A stretch of 44,101 nt of DNA, taken from NCBI GenBank assembly GCA_035325905.1, contig DAOKYY010000025.1, forward strand, positions 1-44,101. The letters are read 5' to 3'. Positions 7,505 to 14,880 of this stretch are shown here, piece after piece (positions within the stretch are counted from its first letter, which is position 1; each line of letters begins with the position of its first letter). The DNA comes from DYGX01 sp035325905 (GTDB lineage Bacteria > Chloroflexota > Anaerolineae > Aggregatilineales > Aggregatilineaceae). Position numbers and translations under genes: made by a program. Below the pieces are notes generated by a model, which was not told the origin of the DNA, ran no database searches, and saw only the letters and a program-made list of their open reading frames with translations.

Positions 7505-8302
7505 ATGATGCGGCGGAGCGTGCGCCTTTACGCGGCGCTGGGGCTGGGCGGGCTGATCGTGGCGCTGTCGCTGTTCGCGCCGCTGCTCGCGACGCATGAC
7601 CCGCGCGCCGCTGCCCCACCGGCGCAGCTTCAGCCGCCTTCCCGCGAGCACTTGTTCGGGACGGACTTGTTGGGCCGCGACGTGTACAGCCGCGTGCTGT
7701 ACGGGGGCCGCCGGACGTTTGGCGTGGCGCTGCTCACGGCGCTGATCACGCTGGGGCCGGGCCTGCTGATCGGGGCGGTGGCGGGCTTCCGCGGGGGCTG
7801 GATCGACATGGCGCTGATGACGCTGCTCGACGCGCTATTGGCTGTTCCGGCGCTGGTGCTGGCTCTGGCGCTGCTGACGCTCGCCGGAAGCGGCAGCGCG
7901 CAGATCGCCGTCGCGGTCGGCGTCGCCGGGATCCCGGCTTACGGGCGGGTGGCGCGCGCCGCCGTGCTGGAAGCGCGCAGCCGCCCCTTCGTCGAGGCGG
8001 CGCGGGCGATTGGCGCTGGCCCGGCGGGCATCCTGGCACGGCACATTCTCCCGACGATTGCGCCGCCGCTGCTGGCGTTCGCCGGGGTGATGCTGAGCTG
8101 GGCAATTCTCAACAGCGCGGCGCTGGTCTTTCTCGGCTTCGGGGGCGACATTTCCGCACCGGACTGGGGCGTGATGCTGGCCGATGGGCGGCAGGCGTTC
8201 CGCACCGCGCCGTGGATCGCGCTGGCGCCCGGCGTCGCGCTGAGCGCAACCGTGCTGGCGATCAACTGGCTGGCGGATGGCCTCGACCGGCGGGCGCGCT
8301 AA
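7505..8302 (+). CDS. ABC transporter permease, DppC/OppC type
   Basis: 265 residues with five to six membrane helices. FGTDLLGRDVYSRVLYGGR (about 52-70) is the DppC/OppC/NikC signature after the first helix, and the coupling loop VEAARAIGAGPAGILARHILP (about 160-180) is the EAA motif that docks to the ATPase. It follows the DppB-type gene by 11 bases in the same operon. Its TAA stop overlaps the stop of the convergent gene at 8299 by four bases, leaving no room for a terminator between the two transcription units. Confidence 0.93.
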   Translation: MMRRSVRLYAALGLGGLIVALSLFAPLLATHDPRAAAPPAQLQPPSREHLFGTDLLGRDVYSRVLYGGRRTFGVALLTALITLGPGLLIGAVAGFRGGWIDMALMTLLDALLAVPALVLALALLTLAGSGSAQIAVAVGVAGIPAYGRVARAAVLEARSRPFVEAARAIGAGPAGILARHILPTIAPPLLAFAGVMLSWAILNSAALVFLGFGGDISAPDWGVMLADGRQAFRTAPWIALAPGVALSATVLAINWLADGLDRRAR

Positions 8303-9039
8303 CCGGCGGCAGGCGGCGGAGCCGCGCCCGGTGCGACGATGCTGAACAGCACTTCGTCGGACGAGGTCTGGCCGACCCACACGCCCTGATCCGAGTAGGC
8401 GGGGGTGGCGGTTGGCGCCTGGCCGGACGCAGGCAGCGGCAGCACGCCAGGGCTGGGGTTGCTGTAGAAGGCGCGGATGCGGTATTCCCCGGTCGTCACT
8501 CCGATCGCGCTAAGCTGCTGCGGCGACAGCGAATAGACCTGCGTGCAGCGCGCCCGCGAGCCGAGCAGGTGCAGGTCCTCGCTGGGGTACACCTGCGGCG
8601 CGCCGCGCGGCGCGGCGTTGTCCGAGAGGATTTGATCGGTCCCCACGCGGCGAATCTCGAACGACAGGCCCGTGTCGTTCTGCAACCGGGTGAGCGGCGG
8701 TAGGGTATCGGCCAGGTAGAGGATCACCGGGCCGATATCCTGGTTGGCAAACGTCACGTTGAGTTCGAGCGGCTGATCGCTGGCGACGATGCGGTTCGGC
8801 AGGCGCAGCTCAAGATCGAGCGCCTGCGGGTCGCCGCCCGACTGCGCGAGGACCGAGCGGTTGTTGCCGCCGATGGGCGCGGCCAGATCGGTGCACTGCG
8901 GCCCCTGGCGGATGACCGGGGCGAAGCGCGGCAAGAACGAGAGCGCGAGCAGAACCGCCAGCGCCAGGAACAGCGCCACACGGGTCCGGTCGAACGACCC
9001 GACGCGATCGCGGGCGCTTCTTCTGTCTCGACGGGCCAT
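8299..9039 (-). CDS. Membrane-anchored protein with an extracellular beta-rich domain, unknown function
   Basis: 246 residues. A basic N-terminus (RRDRRSARDR) precedes one membrane span (about 21-40); the remainder is outside the membrane. Residues about 68-165 contain LELNVTFANQDIGPVILYL and a later GEYRIRAFYSNP strand, a pattern like the Ig-fold BsuPI-type proteinase-inhibitor domain, though the match is not strong. Two Cys residues could pair. The C-terminus is Ala/Pro-rich. The gene starts 21 bases after miaA ends and is the last gene of the crp-like/yraN/miaA run. Its stop overlaps the convergent permease stop by four bases. Confidence 0.7.
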   Translation of the reverse strand: MARRDRRSARDRVGSFDRTRVALFLALAVLLALSFLPRFAPVIRQGPQCTDLAAPIGGNNRSVLAQSGGDPQALDLELRLPNRIVASDQPLELNVTFANQDIGPVILYLADTLPPLTRLQNDTGLSFEIRRVGTDQILSDNAAPRGAPQVYPSEDLHLLGSRARCTQVYSLSPQQLSAIGVTTGEYRIRAFYSNPSPGVLPLPASGQAPTATPAYSDQGVWVGQTSSDEVLFSIVAPGAAPPPAAG

Positions 9040-9060
9040 GCCTGCGTGCTACCCTTCGTT

Positions 9061-10074
9061 CTAGCCTTCGTGCAGAATCCAGTCTTCTACCAGGCGCGTC
9101 GCCGCGACTTCCGGCTCGACCTGTGTCACGTCCAGCCACAGGATGCCGGTGTCGTGCCCCTTGAACCAGGTCATCTGCCGCCGGGCAAAAGCGCGCGTCG
9201 CCTGGCGGATGGCGTCGACTGTCGCGGTGAGCGACTGCTCGCCGGAGAAGTAGGGCCGCCACTGCGCGTAGCCCAGCCCGCTCATCGACGGTAGGTCCCA
9301 AGTATAGCCTGCCTCCAGCAAGGCGCGCACCTCGTCTGCCAAACCGGCGTCGATCATCGCGCTGACGCGGCGGTTGATGCGCTCGTGCAGCGCCTGGCGC
9401 GGCAGAGTCAGCCCGATCTGGCACAGGCGATAGGGCGGGGGGGCTTTGCGCTGGAGCGCCGAGATCGGCGTGCCGGTTTCCAGGCAGACTTCGAGCGCGC
9501 GCACCACGCGGCGCACATTGCGCGAGTCGATGCGCGCGGCGGCTTCCGGGTCGTGCTGCTGAAGACGGGCGTGCAGCGCCTCCGCGCCGTGCTCGGCGGC
9601 GTAGGCTTCCAGTTCGGTGCGCAGCTCCGGGTTGGGCGGCACTTCCGGGATGCCCCAGCCTTCCGCCACCGCGCTGAGATACTGGCCGGTGCCGCCGACC
9701 AGCAGCGGCAGGCCGCCGCGCGCGTGAATATCGTCGATGGCGGCATAGGCCGCGCGCTGGTATTCCGCCAGCGTGAAGGTCTGATCGGGGTCCACTATGT
9801 CGATCAGATGGTGTGGCACGGCGGCGCGGTCGGCGGGCGTGGGCTTGGCCGTGCCGATGTCCATCCGCCGGTAAATCTGCCGGCTGTCGGCGCTGACGAT
9901 CTCGCCGCCGAATCGCTGCGCCAGCGCGATTCCCAGCCCGGTCTTGCCACTGGCGGTCGGCCCTAAGACCACGACCAGCGGGCGCGGCTCAGTCTGCGCT
10001 TCCTGGTCCGGCTCAGCGGCGGGTGCTGGCTCGGTGGCTCCAGTGTGCGGCACAGCTGACCAATACGTGCCCAT
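9061..10074 (-). CDS. miaA: tRNA dimethylallyltransferase
   Basis: 337 residues from the ATG at 10074, seven bases after yraN ends. An upstream in-frame start at 10152 lies inside yraN and would add 26 residues that do not match the family. The enzyme transfers a dimethylallyl group from DMAPP to N6 of A37 in tRNAs reading UNN codons. The P-loop GPTASGKT is at 38-45, SADSRQIYRRMDIGTAKP at 61-78 is the substrate-binding motif, and the insertion domain holds GWGIPEVPPN. The C-terminal part has MSGLGYAQWRPYF and the RRQMTWFKG motif followed by a Trp/Asp ending. A poorly conserved Glu/Ala/Pro-rich N-terminal stretch (11-31) precedes the domain. No zinc-finger extension is present. Assignment is very secure. 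Confidence 0.96.
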   Translation of the reverse strand: MGTYWSAVPHTGATEPAPAAEPDQEAQTEPRPLVVVLGPTASGKTGLGIALAQRFGGEIVSADSRQIYRRMDIGTAKPTPADRAAVPHHLIDIVDPDQTFTLAEYQRAAYAAIDDIHARGGLPLLVGGTGQYLSAVAEGWGIPEVPPNPELRTELEAYAAEHGAEALHARLQQHDPEAAARIDSRNVRRVVRALEVCLETGTPISALQRKAPPPYRLCQIGLTLPRQALHERINRRVSAMIDAGLADEVRALLEAGYTWDLPSMSGLGYAQWRPYFSGEQSLTATVDAIRQATRAFARRQMTWFKGHDTGILWLDVTQVEPEVAATRLVEDWILHEG

Positions 10075-10081
10075 GGGGCAG

Positions 10082-10453
10082 TTACCACACCACGGCATGC
10101 CGGATAATCTCCACGCTGGCCCTGCCCCGGTCGAACGCGACGGCGGCGACATCCACGCGCCAGGATACGGCCCTCAGGTCGTGCGCTTCGAGATAAGCTT
10201 CGGCCAGCCCCAGCAGCCGCGCCTGCTTGCGTGCGTTGACGCTCTCCAGGGCCAGGTCGCGCGCGGCGCCCAGCGGGCCGGAGCGCGCTCGCACCTCGAC
10301 GAACACGATCTCGCCGTCGCGCTCGGCCACAATATCCAGCTCGCCGAGGGGAGTGCGCCAGTTGCGCGCCAGGATGGTGTACCCCTCGTGGCGCAGGCGG
10401 CCGGCCACCAGGGTTTCGGCGCGCTGTCCCAGGGATTGTCGCCGGTCAGTCAT
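10082..10453 (-). CDS. YraN/UPF0102 family nuclease-like protein
   Basis: 123 residues from the ATG at 10453. A start at 10528 would add 25 unconserved residues and overlap the regulator gene upstream, so the shorter form is preferred. The family signature is clear: LGQRAETLVAGRLRHEGYTIL, then the restriction-endonuclease-like core GELDIVAERDG...IVFVEVRAR, with the acidic residues and E-x-R in the expected order. The molecular role of this family is not firmly established; the fold suggests a nuclease linked to DNA processing. It sits between a CRP/FNR-family regulator and miaA. Confidence 0.9.
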   Translation of the reverse strand: MTDRRQSLGQRAETLVAGRLRHEGYTILARNWRTPLGELDIVAERDGEIVFVEVRARSGPLGAARDLALESVNARKQARLLGLAEAYLEAHDLRAVSWRVDVAAVAFDRGRASVEIIRHAVVW

Positions 10454-10511
10454 ACCAGGCTCATGCTGCGTCAGGTTCTCGCGCGGCGGGCCGCAGGCGG
10501 CGCGGTGCGGA

Positions 10512-11192
10512 TCAGGACTGTCCGGCAACGCGCGCCAGCCCCGCTTTATCGAGAAGCTGGAGTTCGGTGCGCGTGATGGTGATCAGGTTCTGGTCCGAGA
10601 ACTGGTAAAGCGCGCGGCAAGTCTGCTCGCGCGTGGTCCCGATCTTGGCCGCAATCTGGTCGAGCGTCAGGTCGCGGGTGATCGCCGTCTCGCCGAGGCC
10701 CGCGAACTGGCTGAGCAAGAAGGACGCGAGCCGCCCCGCGACCGGCTGGAAGGCCAGCCCTTCTACGATCTGGCTCGCGTGCTGCATGTAGCCGATCATC
10801 TGCTCGCAGAGCCGCCACAGCGCGTCCGGCGCGCCGCGCAGCAGCGGGACCAGCGCCTCGCGCGACCAGAGAAAAACCTGGCTGTCCTGGCGCGCTTGCA
10901 GCGAGACGGGCATCCGGGTTTCTTCTTTGAAGAAGGCCAGCCCCCAGAACACCGCTCCCGGCCCGGCGCTCAGCAGGATCAACTGGCGCCCTTCTTCGGA
11001 CTCTTTCACGCCGTCCACCTGGCCGTCGGCGACGATGAATAAATAGGGCCAGACATCGCCGTACAGCGCCAAGTAGCTGCCTTTGGGATAGCGCCGGTGC
11101 TGCGCGCGCTGCTGGACCGCCTGGCGCTGATCGGCGCTGAGCAGGCTGAAGATTGCGTTGTGGGACAGAAGCGCCTCAAGCTCCGCGCGCAT
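10512..11192 (-). CDS. CRP/FNR family transcriptional regulator
   Basis: 226 residues. A cyclic-nucleotide-binding-type beta-roll spans about 12-118, a dimerisation helix about 120-145, and a CRP-type helix-turn-helix about 175-196 (TLDQIAAKIGTTREQTCRAL). There is no N-terminal Cys cluster, so this is not an oxygen-sensing FNR; the only cysteines are 129 and 192. The nucleotide-binding signature (G-E-x-x-R-S) is not present as such, so the effector is unknown. The gene is first in a run with yraN and miaA. An extended -10 promoter and a perfect 16-bp palindrome lie just upstream, and a CRP-like half-site pair lies further upstream towards the divergent gene, which suggests autoregulation. Confidence 0.92.
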   Translation of the reverse strand: MRAELEALLSHNAIFSLLSADQRQAVQQRAQHRRYPKGSYLALYGDVWPYLFIVADGQVDGVKESEEGRQLILLSAGPGAVFWGLAFFKEETRMPVSLQARQDSQVFLWSREALVPLLRGAPDALWRLCEQMIGYMQHASQIVEGLAFQPVAGRLASFLLSQFAGLGETAITRDLTLDQIAAKIGTTREQTCRALYQFSDQNLITITRTELQLLDKAGLARVAGQS

Positions 11193-11231
11193 GACGCCGT
11201 TCCTCGGTCCAGCCCGAATAGCTTGCCTGAT

Positions 11232-11240
11232 ACTATAGCA
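11232..11240 (-). promoter_or_regulatory. Extended -10 promoter of the CRP/FNR-type regulator gene
   Basis: Minus strand TGC-TATAGT (11240-11232) has the TGn extension that can substitute for a -35. The -35 window falls on the perfect palindrome at 11254-11269, so a protein bound there would block or contact RNA polymerase. The leader would be about 33 nt. Confidence 0.6.
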
Positions 11241-11253
11241 CAGTGAGCCAAGA

Positions 11254-11269
11254 TTTGCGCTAGCGCAAA
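11254..11269. promoter_or_regulatory. Perfect 16-bp palindrome, candidate operator
   Basis: TTTGCGCTAGCGCAAA is identical to its reverse complement. It overlaps the -35 region of the regulator gene promoter and lies 140 bases before the start of the divergent membrane-protein gene. Its symmetry is more than a chance 4-6 bp dyad and it has no loop, so a dimeric DNA-binding protein is a better explanation than an RNA hairpin. The binding protein is unknown. Confidence 0.6.
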
Positions 11270-11284
11270 GACGCCCCTTAACTA

Positions 11285-11304
11285 TTGTGTGATGATTTAC
11301 ACAA
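11285..11304. promoter_or_regulatory. CRP-like dyad between divergent genes
   Basis: TTGTGT-N8-ACACAA forms a perfect interrupted dyad. Read as TGTGA-N6-ACACA (11288-11303) it differs from the canonical CRP site TGTGA-N6-TCACA by one base. It lies 98 bases before the membrane-protein gene ATG and 93 bases from the regulator ATG, so it could be the site of the adjacent CRP/FNR-type protein. Confidence 0.55.
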
Positions 11305-11401
11305 ATGGTTAGCAGGGCTGGCGTGGGGCTGGCGCAGGGGCCTCGCGCAGGCGCTTCGCACGATGTTCAGGGCGTCAGATTGTTCTTCAAAGGGGGTCAC
11401 A

Positions 11402-12319
11402 ATGCTTGATATGTCCGAGCGTAACCGCACCGTGCTGGCGGCGCTAGCCGTGGTGATCGGTTTATTCTTATTGATCGGCGTGCCGTTCCTCGTTCAGAAC
11501 TCGCTCGATCCCGTGCTGGAAGAGCTGCTAGTGGTCGTCAAAGAGCGCCCGCAGTTCCTCAGCGGACTCTCGCTATTCACGCTGTTCTACCCCTTGTGGC
11601 GCGCGCTGTCGTTTGTCGCCGGAGCGGCCCTGCTGGTCAGCGTACCGGCCATTCGCCAGGGGCAGGGCTGGACGCTGCCTGTCACACTGACCGCCTACTC
11701 CATGCCGGCTATCGGCGGGATGTTCATGTTCCTGCCGTTCATTAGCTGGGTCGAAGACTCGTTCCCGATCCCGCTGATCATCGCGTTCGTCGGGTTAATC
11801 GGCTTCTGGGCGACGCTGACCCTGCGCAACACCGATCGCCTCCACAAGATCGCCGATGTGCTGACGTTTACCTTTATCGGCATGATGGCGACGCATGCCT
11901 TTGTCATCGGCATTGGCGCGCAGCGCCAGTTGATGACGCGGCCAAGCAAGCCGCTGTATGAGGGCCTAGAATGGTGGATTCTGACCATGACCGGCGACAT
12001 CAACTGGATCGCCGCCGCCGGGCTGCTGGTCGCGATCCCGCTGCTGATTATGCGGCGCAAGGCCGGCTGGTATCTCGCCGTGATCGGCGCGGTGTCGATT
12101 TTGCTGATCGACGCGCCGGCGCAGTTGATCCGCACCAACACCCTCGACTATCTCTACGGCAGCCTGCTGGCGATCGGGCTGTTGTTGTGGCTGAATATCC
12201 CGGCCTTCCAGGAACGAATCCTCGGCGAGCGCATGAGCGTGACGACGGCTCAGTTGAAAAGCGGCGCCTCACGGATTACACTGGACGATTCACCGGGAAC
12301 ACCTGCGGCGGTGTCGTAA
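11402..12319 (+). CDS. Polytopic membrane protein of unknown function
   Basis: 305 residues from the ATG at 11402, which has a strong AAAGGGGG ribosome-binding site. I do not recognise a family. Eight hydrophobic segments are visible, the first at about 12-30 and the last at about 252-270; the C-terminal 35 residues are polar and cytoplasmic. A loop between the first two segments is charged (EELLVVVKERPQF). Its gene is divergent from the CRP/FNR-type regulator and shares the regulatory spacer with the two dyads, so it is a likely target of that regulator. A good intrinsic terminator follows at 12363-12393, so it is probably transcribed alone. Confidence 0.75.
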   Translation: MLDMSERNRTVLAALAVVIGLFLLIGVPFLVQNSLDPVLEELLVVVKERPQFLSGLSLFTLFYPLWRALSFVAGAALLVSVPAIRQGQGWTLPVTLTAYSMPAIGGMFMFLPFISWVEDSFPIPLIIAFVGLIGFWATLTLRNTDRLHKIADVLTFTFIGMMATHAFVIGIGAQRQLMTRPSKPLYEGLEWWILTMTGDINWIAAAGLLVAIPLLIMRRKAGWYLAVIGAVSILLIDAPAQLIRTNTLDYLYGSLLAIGLLLWLNIPAFQERILGERMSVTTAQLKSGASRITLDDSPGTPAAVS

Positions 12320-12362
12320 CCGCCCGCTGCGATCGGCAGTTGTCGCTCAGGCGAGCGTGCGG

Positions 12363-12393
12363 CCGCCCGGAAACCCGGGCGGTCGTTGTTTCT
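12363..12393 (+). terminator. Intrinsic terminator after the membrane-protein gene
   Basis: Perfect 8-bp stem CCGCCCGG / CCGGGCGG with AAAC loop (12363-12382) followed by a T-rich stretch, TCGTTGTTTCT (12383-12393). It separates the membrane-protein gene from cinA. Confidence 0.7.
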
Positions 12394-12438
12394 ATGGATT
12401 TATGGACGCGTGGTAGCCCGCGAGGCAAAGAGGGTAGC

Positions 12439-13647
12439 ATGAACGTCGAGATTTTGAGCATCGGGACCGAGCTGCTGCTGGGCGAGATTGTCGATACCAA
12501 CTCCGCCTATGTCGCGCGCCAACTCCGCGACATCGGCGTGAATATTTTTTACCTGACGACTGTCGGCGACAACCTGGAGCGCATCGCCGCCGCGATCCGC
12601 GCCTCGTTGCAACGCGCGGATGTCGTGCTGACGACTGGCGGGCTGGGGCCGACGGTGGACGACATGACGCGCCAGGCGGTCGCCCAGGCGACAGGCCGCC
12701 CGCTCGAATTCCGCCCCGAGCTGCTGGAACAGATCGCGCAGCGGTTCCGGCAGCTTGGCTCGCAGATGAGCGAGAACAACCGCGTTCAAGCGTATATCCC
12801 GGCCGGGTCGATCCCGATCTACAACCGGCTGGGCACCGCGCCCTGTTTTATCGTCGAGACGGACGGCGGCACGGTGATCAGCCTGCCGGGCGTGCCCCGC
12901 GAGATGAAGGATATCCTGGCGACGACCGTGATCCCGTACCTGCGCGAGCGCATGGGCGGGCGCGGGACGATCAAGGCGCTGGTGCTGCGGACGGCCGGAA
13001 TCGGCGAGAGCCAGATCGACGCGCGCATCGCGGACCTGATGACCTGGACAAACCCGACGGTCGGGCTGGCGGCCCACACCGGCCAGACGGACATCCGCAT
13101 CACTGCGCGCGCCGACACCGAGGCCGAAGCCGACCGGATGATCGCCGAAGCCGAGCAGATCGTGCGCGAGCGCGTGGGCGAATACATCTACGGCACCGGC
13201 AAGCAGCCGCTTGAAGAAGTCTTCCTGGCGCTGCTGCGCGACAAAGGATGGAAGCTGGCCGTCAGCTACACCGGCCCGGAAGGCGACACCTTCGCCGCGC
13301 GGCTCGGCCAGAGCGAGACCGTCACCTGCGAGACGTGCAACGACAACCTGGCGGCCCTGCTGGAGCGCCTGGGGATGGACCCGGCCCAGGCCGTCGAGCC
13401 AGCGACGCTCGACTACTGCCAGCTTTCGCGCGCCGAAGCCAAGCGGCTGGCGACGGAATCCGGCGCGGATGTCGTAATCGCGATCGTGACGTTCGACGCC
13501 GGGACCGGCATCACGGCGCTGGCCGCGCACGAGGAGCGCAGCCGCTGCTACGGTTTCGGCGGCGCGAACTCCGAGGCGCCATTCTGGGCGGGCACGTGGG
13601 GCATGAGCATGGCCTGGCAGCTCGCCCGGCATGCGGTTGAGAGTTAG
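12439..13647 (+). CDS. cinA: CinA-family protein with a degenerate PncC-like C-terminal domain
   Basis: 402 residues from the ATG at 12439, with AGAGGG upstream. The open frame extends further 5' into the preceding gene, but only this start fits the family. Residues 1-170 form the molybdopterin-binding-like (MoCF) domain, with IGTELLLGEIVDTNSAY and the TTGGLGPTVDD motif at 65-75; 171-255 is the middle domain. In CinA this part acts as an ADP-ribose pyrophosphatase. The C-terminal domain (about 260-402) aligns with PncC nicotinamide-mononucleotide deamidase, but the ESCTGG active-site motif is replaced by SYTGPEGDTF (276-285) with extra residues, so deamidase activity is doubtful. The OPRT-like gene follows 19 bases after its stop. 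Confidence 0.9.
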   Translation: MNVEILSIGTELLLGEIVDTNSAYVARQLRDIGVNIFYLTTVGDNLERIAAAIRASLQRADVVLTTGGLGPTVDDMTRQAVAQATGRPLEFRPELLEQIAQRFRQLGSQMSENNRVQAYIPAGSIPIYNRLGTAPCFIVETDGGTVISLPGVPREMKDILATTVIPYLRERMGGRGTIKALVLRTAGIGESQIDARIADLMTWTNPTVGLAAHTGQTDIRITARADTEAEADRMIAEAEQIVRERVGEYIYGTGKQPLEEVFLALLRDKGWKLAVSYTGPEGDTFAARLGQSETVTCETCNDNLAALLERLGMDPAQAVEPATLDYCQLSRAEAKRLATESGADVVIAIVTFDAGTGITALAAHEERSRCYGFGGANSEAPFWAGTWGMSMAWQLARHAVES

Positions 13648-13666
13648 GGCCGTGGCGGGCGATACG

Positions 13667-14278
13667 ATGAGCAACGCCGGGCTGGCGCGGGCGCTGGCGG
13701 CTGCCGGTCTGATCCAGTTTGGCCGGTTCGAGCAGCCGGGCGGCGCGCCCTGGCCGATCTCGATTCACCTGAGCTGGCTCCCGTCCTATCCCGGCACGTT
13801 GCGCGAGGTGGCGCAGGCGCTGGCGCCGCTGCTCGATGGCCTGGGGGTGGATCGCGTGCTGGCCGCGCCGGGCGCGCTGCCGGTCGCGGTGGCGCTGGGG
13901 CTGGAGACAGGGATGCCAGTCGTGTACGCCGCCGGTGAGGCGAGCGCGGCAACCGCCGCGTATGCGATCGAAGGCGCGTACGACGTGGGCCATCCGACGG
14001 CGCTGCTGTTGGATAGGCTGCTCGACGCGGCGCAGGCGCAGGCGATTGGCGCGCTGGCGGGGCGTGTCGGGCTGGACGTGCACGCCGCGCTGTGCGTGCT
14101 CGACCTCGGCCTGGGCGCGCGCCAGGCGCTCGAAGCGGGCGGCTGGACGGTGCGCGCCGCGCTGACGCTCGACGAGGCTCTGCCGGCGCTTGAGGCGGCG
14201 GGTGTGCTGCCGCCGGTCATGCGCGCCAGCGTGCAGGCGTGGATCGACGATTGCCGCCGCGACCCGTCCTGCGGCTAG
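13667..14278 (+). CDS. Orotate phosphoribosyltransferase-like protein with a degenerate PRPP site
   Basis: 203 residues from the ATG at 13667. The N-terminal segment IQFGRFEQPGGAPWPISIHLSW matches the start of type-I phosphoribosyltransferases of the OPRT group (F-G-x-F-x-L-x-S-G), followed by a Rossmann-like core with VDRVLAAPGALPVAVALGLETGMPVVYA. The 13-residue PRPP-binding motif (V-V-x-D-D-V-x-T-T-G-x-S) should lie near residue 105-120; instead the sequence reads PTALLLDRLLDAAQAQAIGA, without the adjacent acidic pair and the TTG turn. The fold is therefore supported but catalysis is not. Its TAG overlaps the convergent GNAT stop by four bases. It could be a regulator or a binding protein that has lost PRPP chemistry. 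Confidence 0.65.
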   Translation: MSNAGLARALAAAGLIQFGRFEQPGGAPWPISIHLSWLPSYPGTLREVAQALAPLLDGLGVDRVLAAPGALPVAVALGLETGMPVVYAAGEASAATAAYAIEGAYDVGHPTALLLDRLLDAAQAQAIGALAGRVGLDVHAALCVLDLGLGARQALEAGGWTVRAALTLDEALPALEAAGVLPPVMRASVQAWIDDCRRDPSCG

Positions 14279-14880
14279 CGCGGAGAGCGAGCCTCCGGCG
14301 CGTGCACCGGCCCGTACAGCGCCTCGAAGGCGCTCTGCGTCAGGCTCAGCGTCAGCGAGCGGCCATTGGCCCAGACCTGCTCCACCTCGAAGCCGATGCT
14401 CTGGCACCAGCGCAGGGCGCGCGTGTTCGAGCGCCGCGCCTCGATCCGGATCGTGTTGTAGCAGGCAGTCGCAAAGAGCGCCCTGGCGTACGCCAGCGCC
14501 GCCTCGCGCCCGTAGCCCTGGTTCCACAGGTTGATCTCGCCGATCACCAGCCCGAACGATGCTGCGCCGGAGCAGTCGTCACAGGCGATGTAGAACTCGC
14601 CGATTGGCTGCTGTGTGGCGTCGCGCAGGCAGATCATGAAGTGGTGCGCTTCGCCCCGGCCCGCGACGTGGCGCGCGTACCAGTCCACCATATCGCGCTC
14701 GTCGTATTGCATCCCGTCCAGCTCACCGGCCGGATCGCTGACGGCTGGGTTGTTCCACCACCGCTGGAGGGATGGCAGATCGGCGCGCGTCGTCGGGCGG
14801 ATCACCAGCCGCTCGCTTTCGACGTGCTGAGGAACGCAGGGCGCTGCGAATGCTCCGGTCTTGGGGTGCGGATCAGTCAT
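14275..14880 (-). CDS. GNAT-family N-acetyltransferase (RimJ/RimL type)
   Basis: 201 residues. RLVIRPTTRADLPSLQRWWNNP (24-45) is the N-terminal signature of the RimJ/RimL group, followed by W at position 67, the beta-strand HHFMICLRD, and the acetyl-CoA-binding segment NQGYGREAALAYARALFA (about 120-137, Q-G-x-G-x-E/A pattern). The C-terminal NTRALRWCQSIGFEVE matches the conserved N-x-x-A-x-x-x-x-x-x-G-F. The acceptor substrate is unknown: tRNA-linked or small amines are both seen in this group. The gene overlaps the end of lepA by eight bases and is therefore co-transcribed with it. Confidence 0.88.
   Translation of the reverse strand: MTDPHPKTGAFAAPCVPQHVESERLVIRPTTRADLPSLQRWWNNPAVSDPAGELDGMQYDERDMVDWYARHVAGRGEAHHFMICLRDATQQPIGEFYIACDDCSGAASFGLVIGEINLWNQGYGREAALAYARALFATACYNTIRIEARRSNTRALRWCQSIGFEVEQVWANGRSLTLSLTQSAFEALYGPVHAPEARSPR

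Noticed and set aside
9061..10152. Longer miaA with start at 10152.
   Set aside because: The extra 26 residues are unconserved and overlap yraN. ATG 10074 immediately after the yraN stop fits better.
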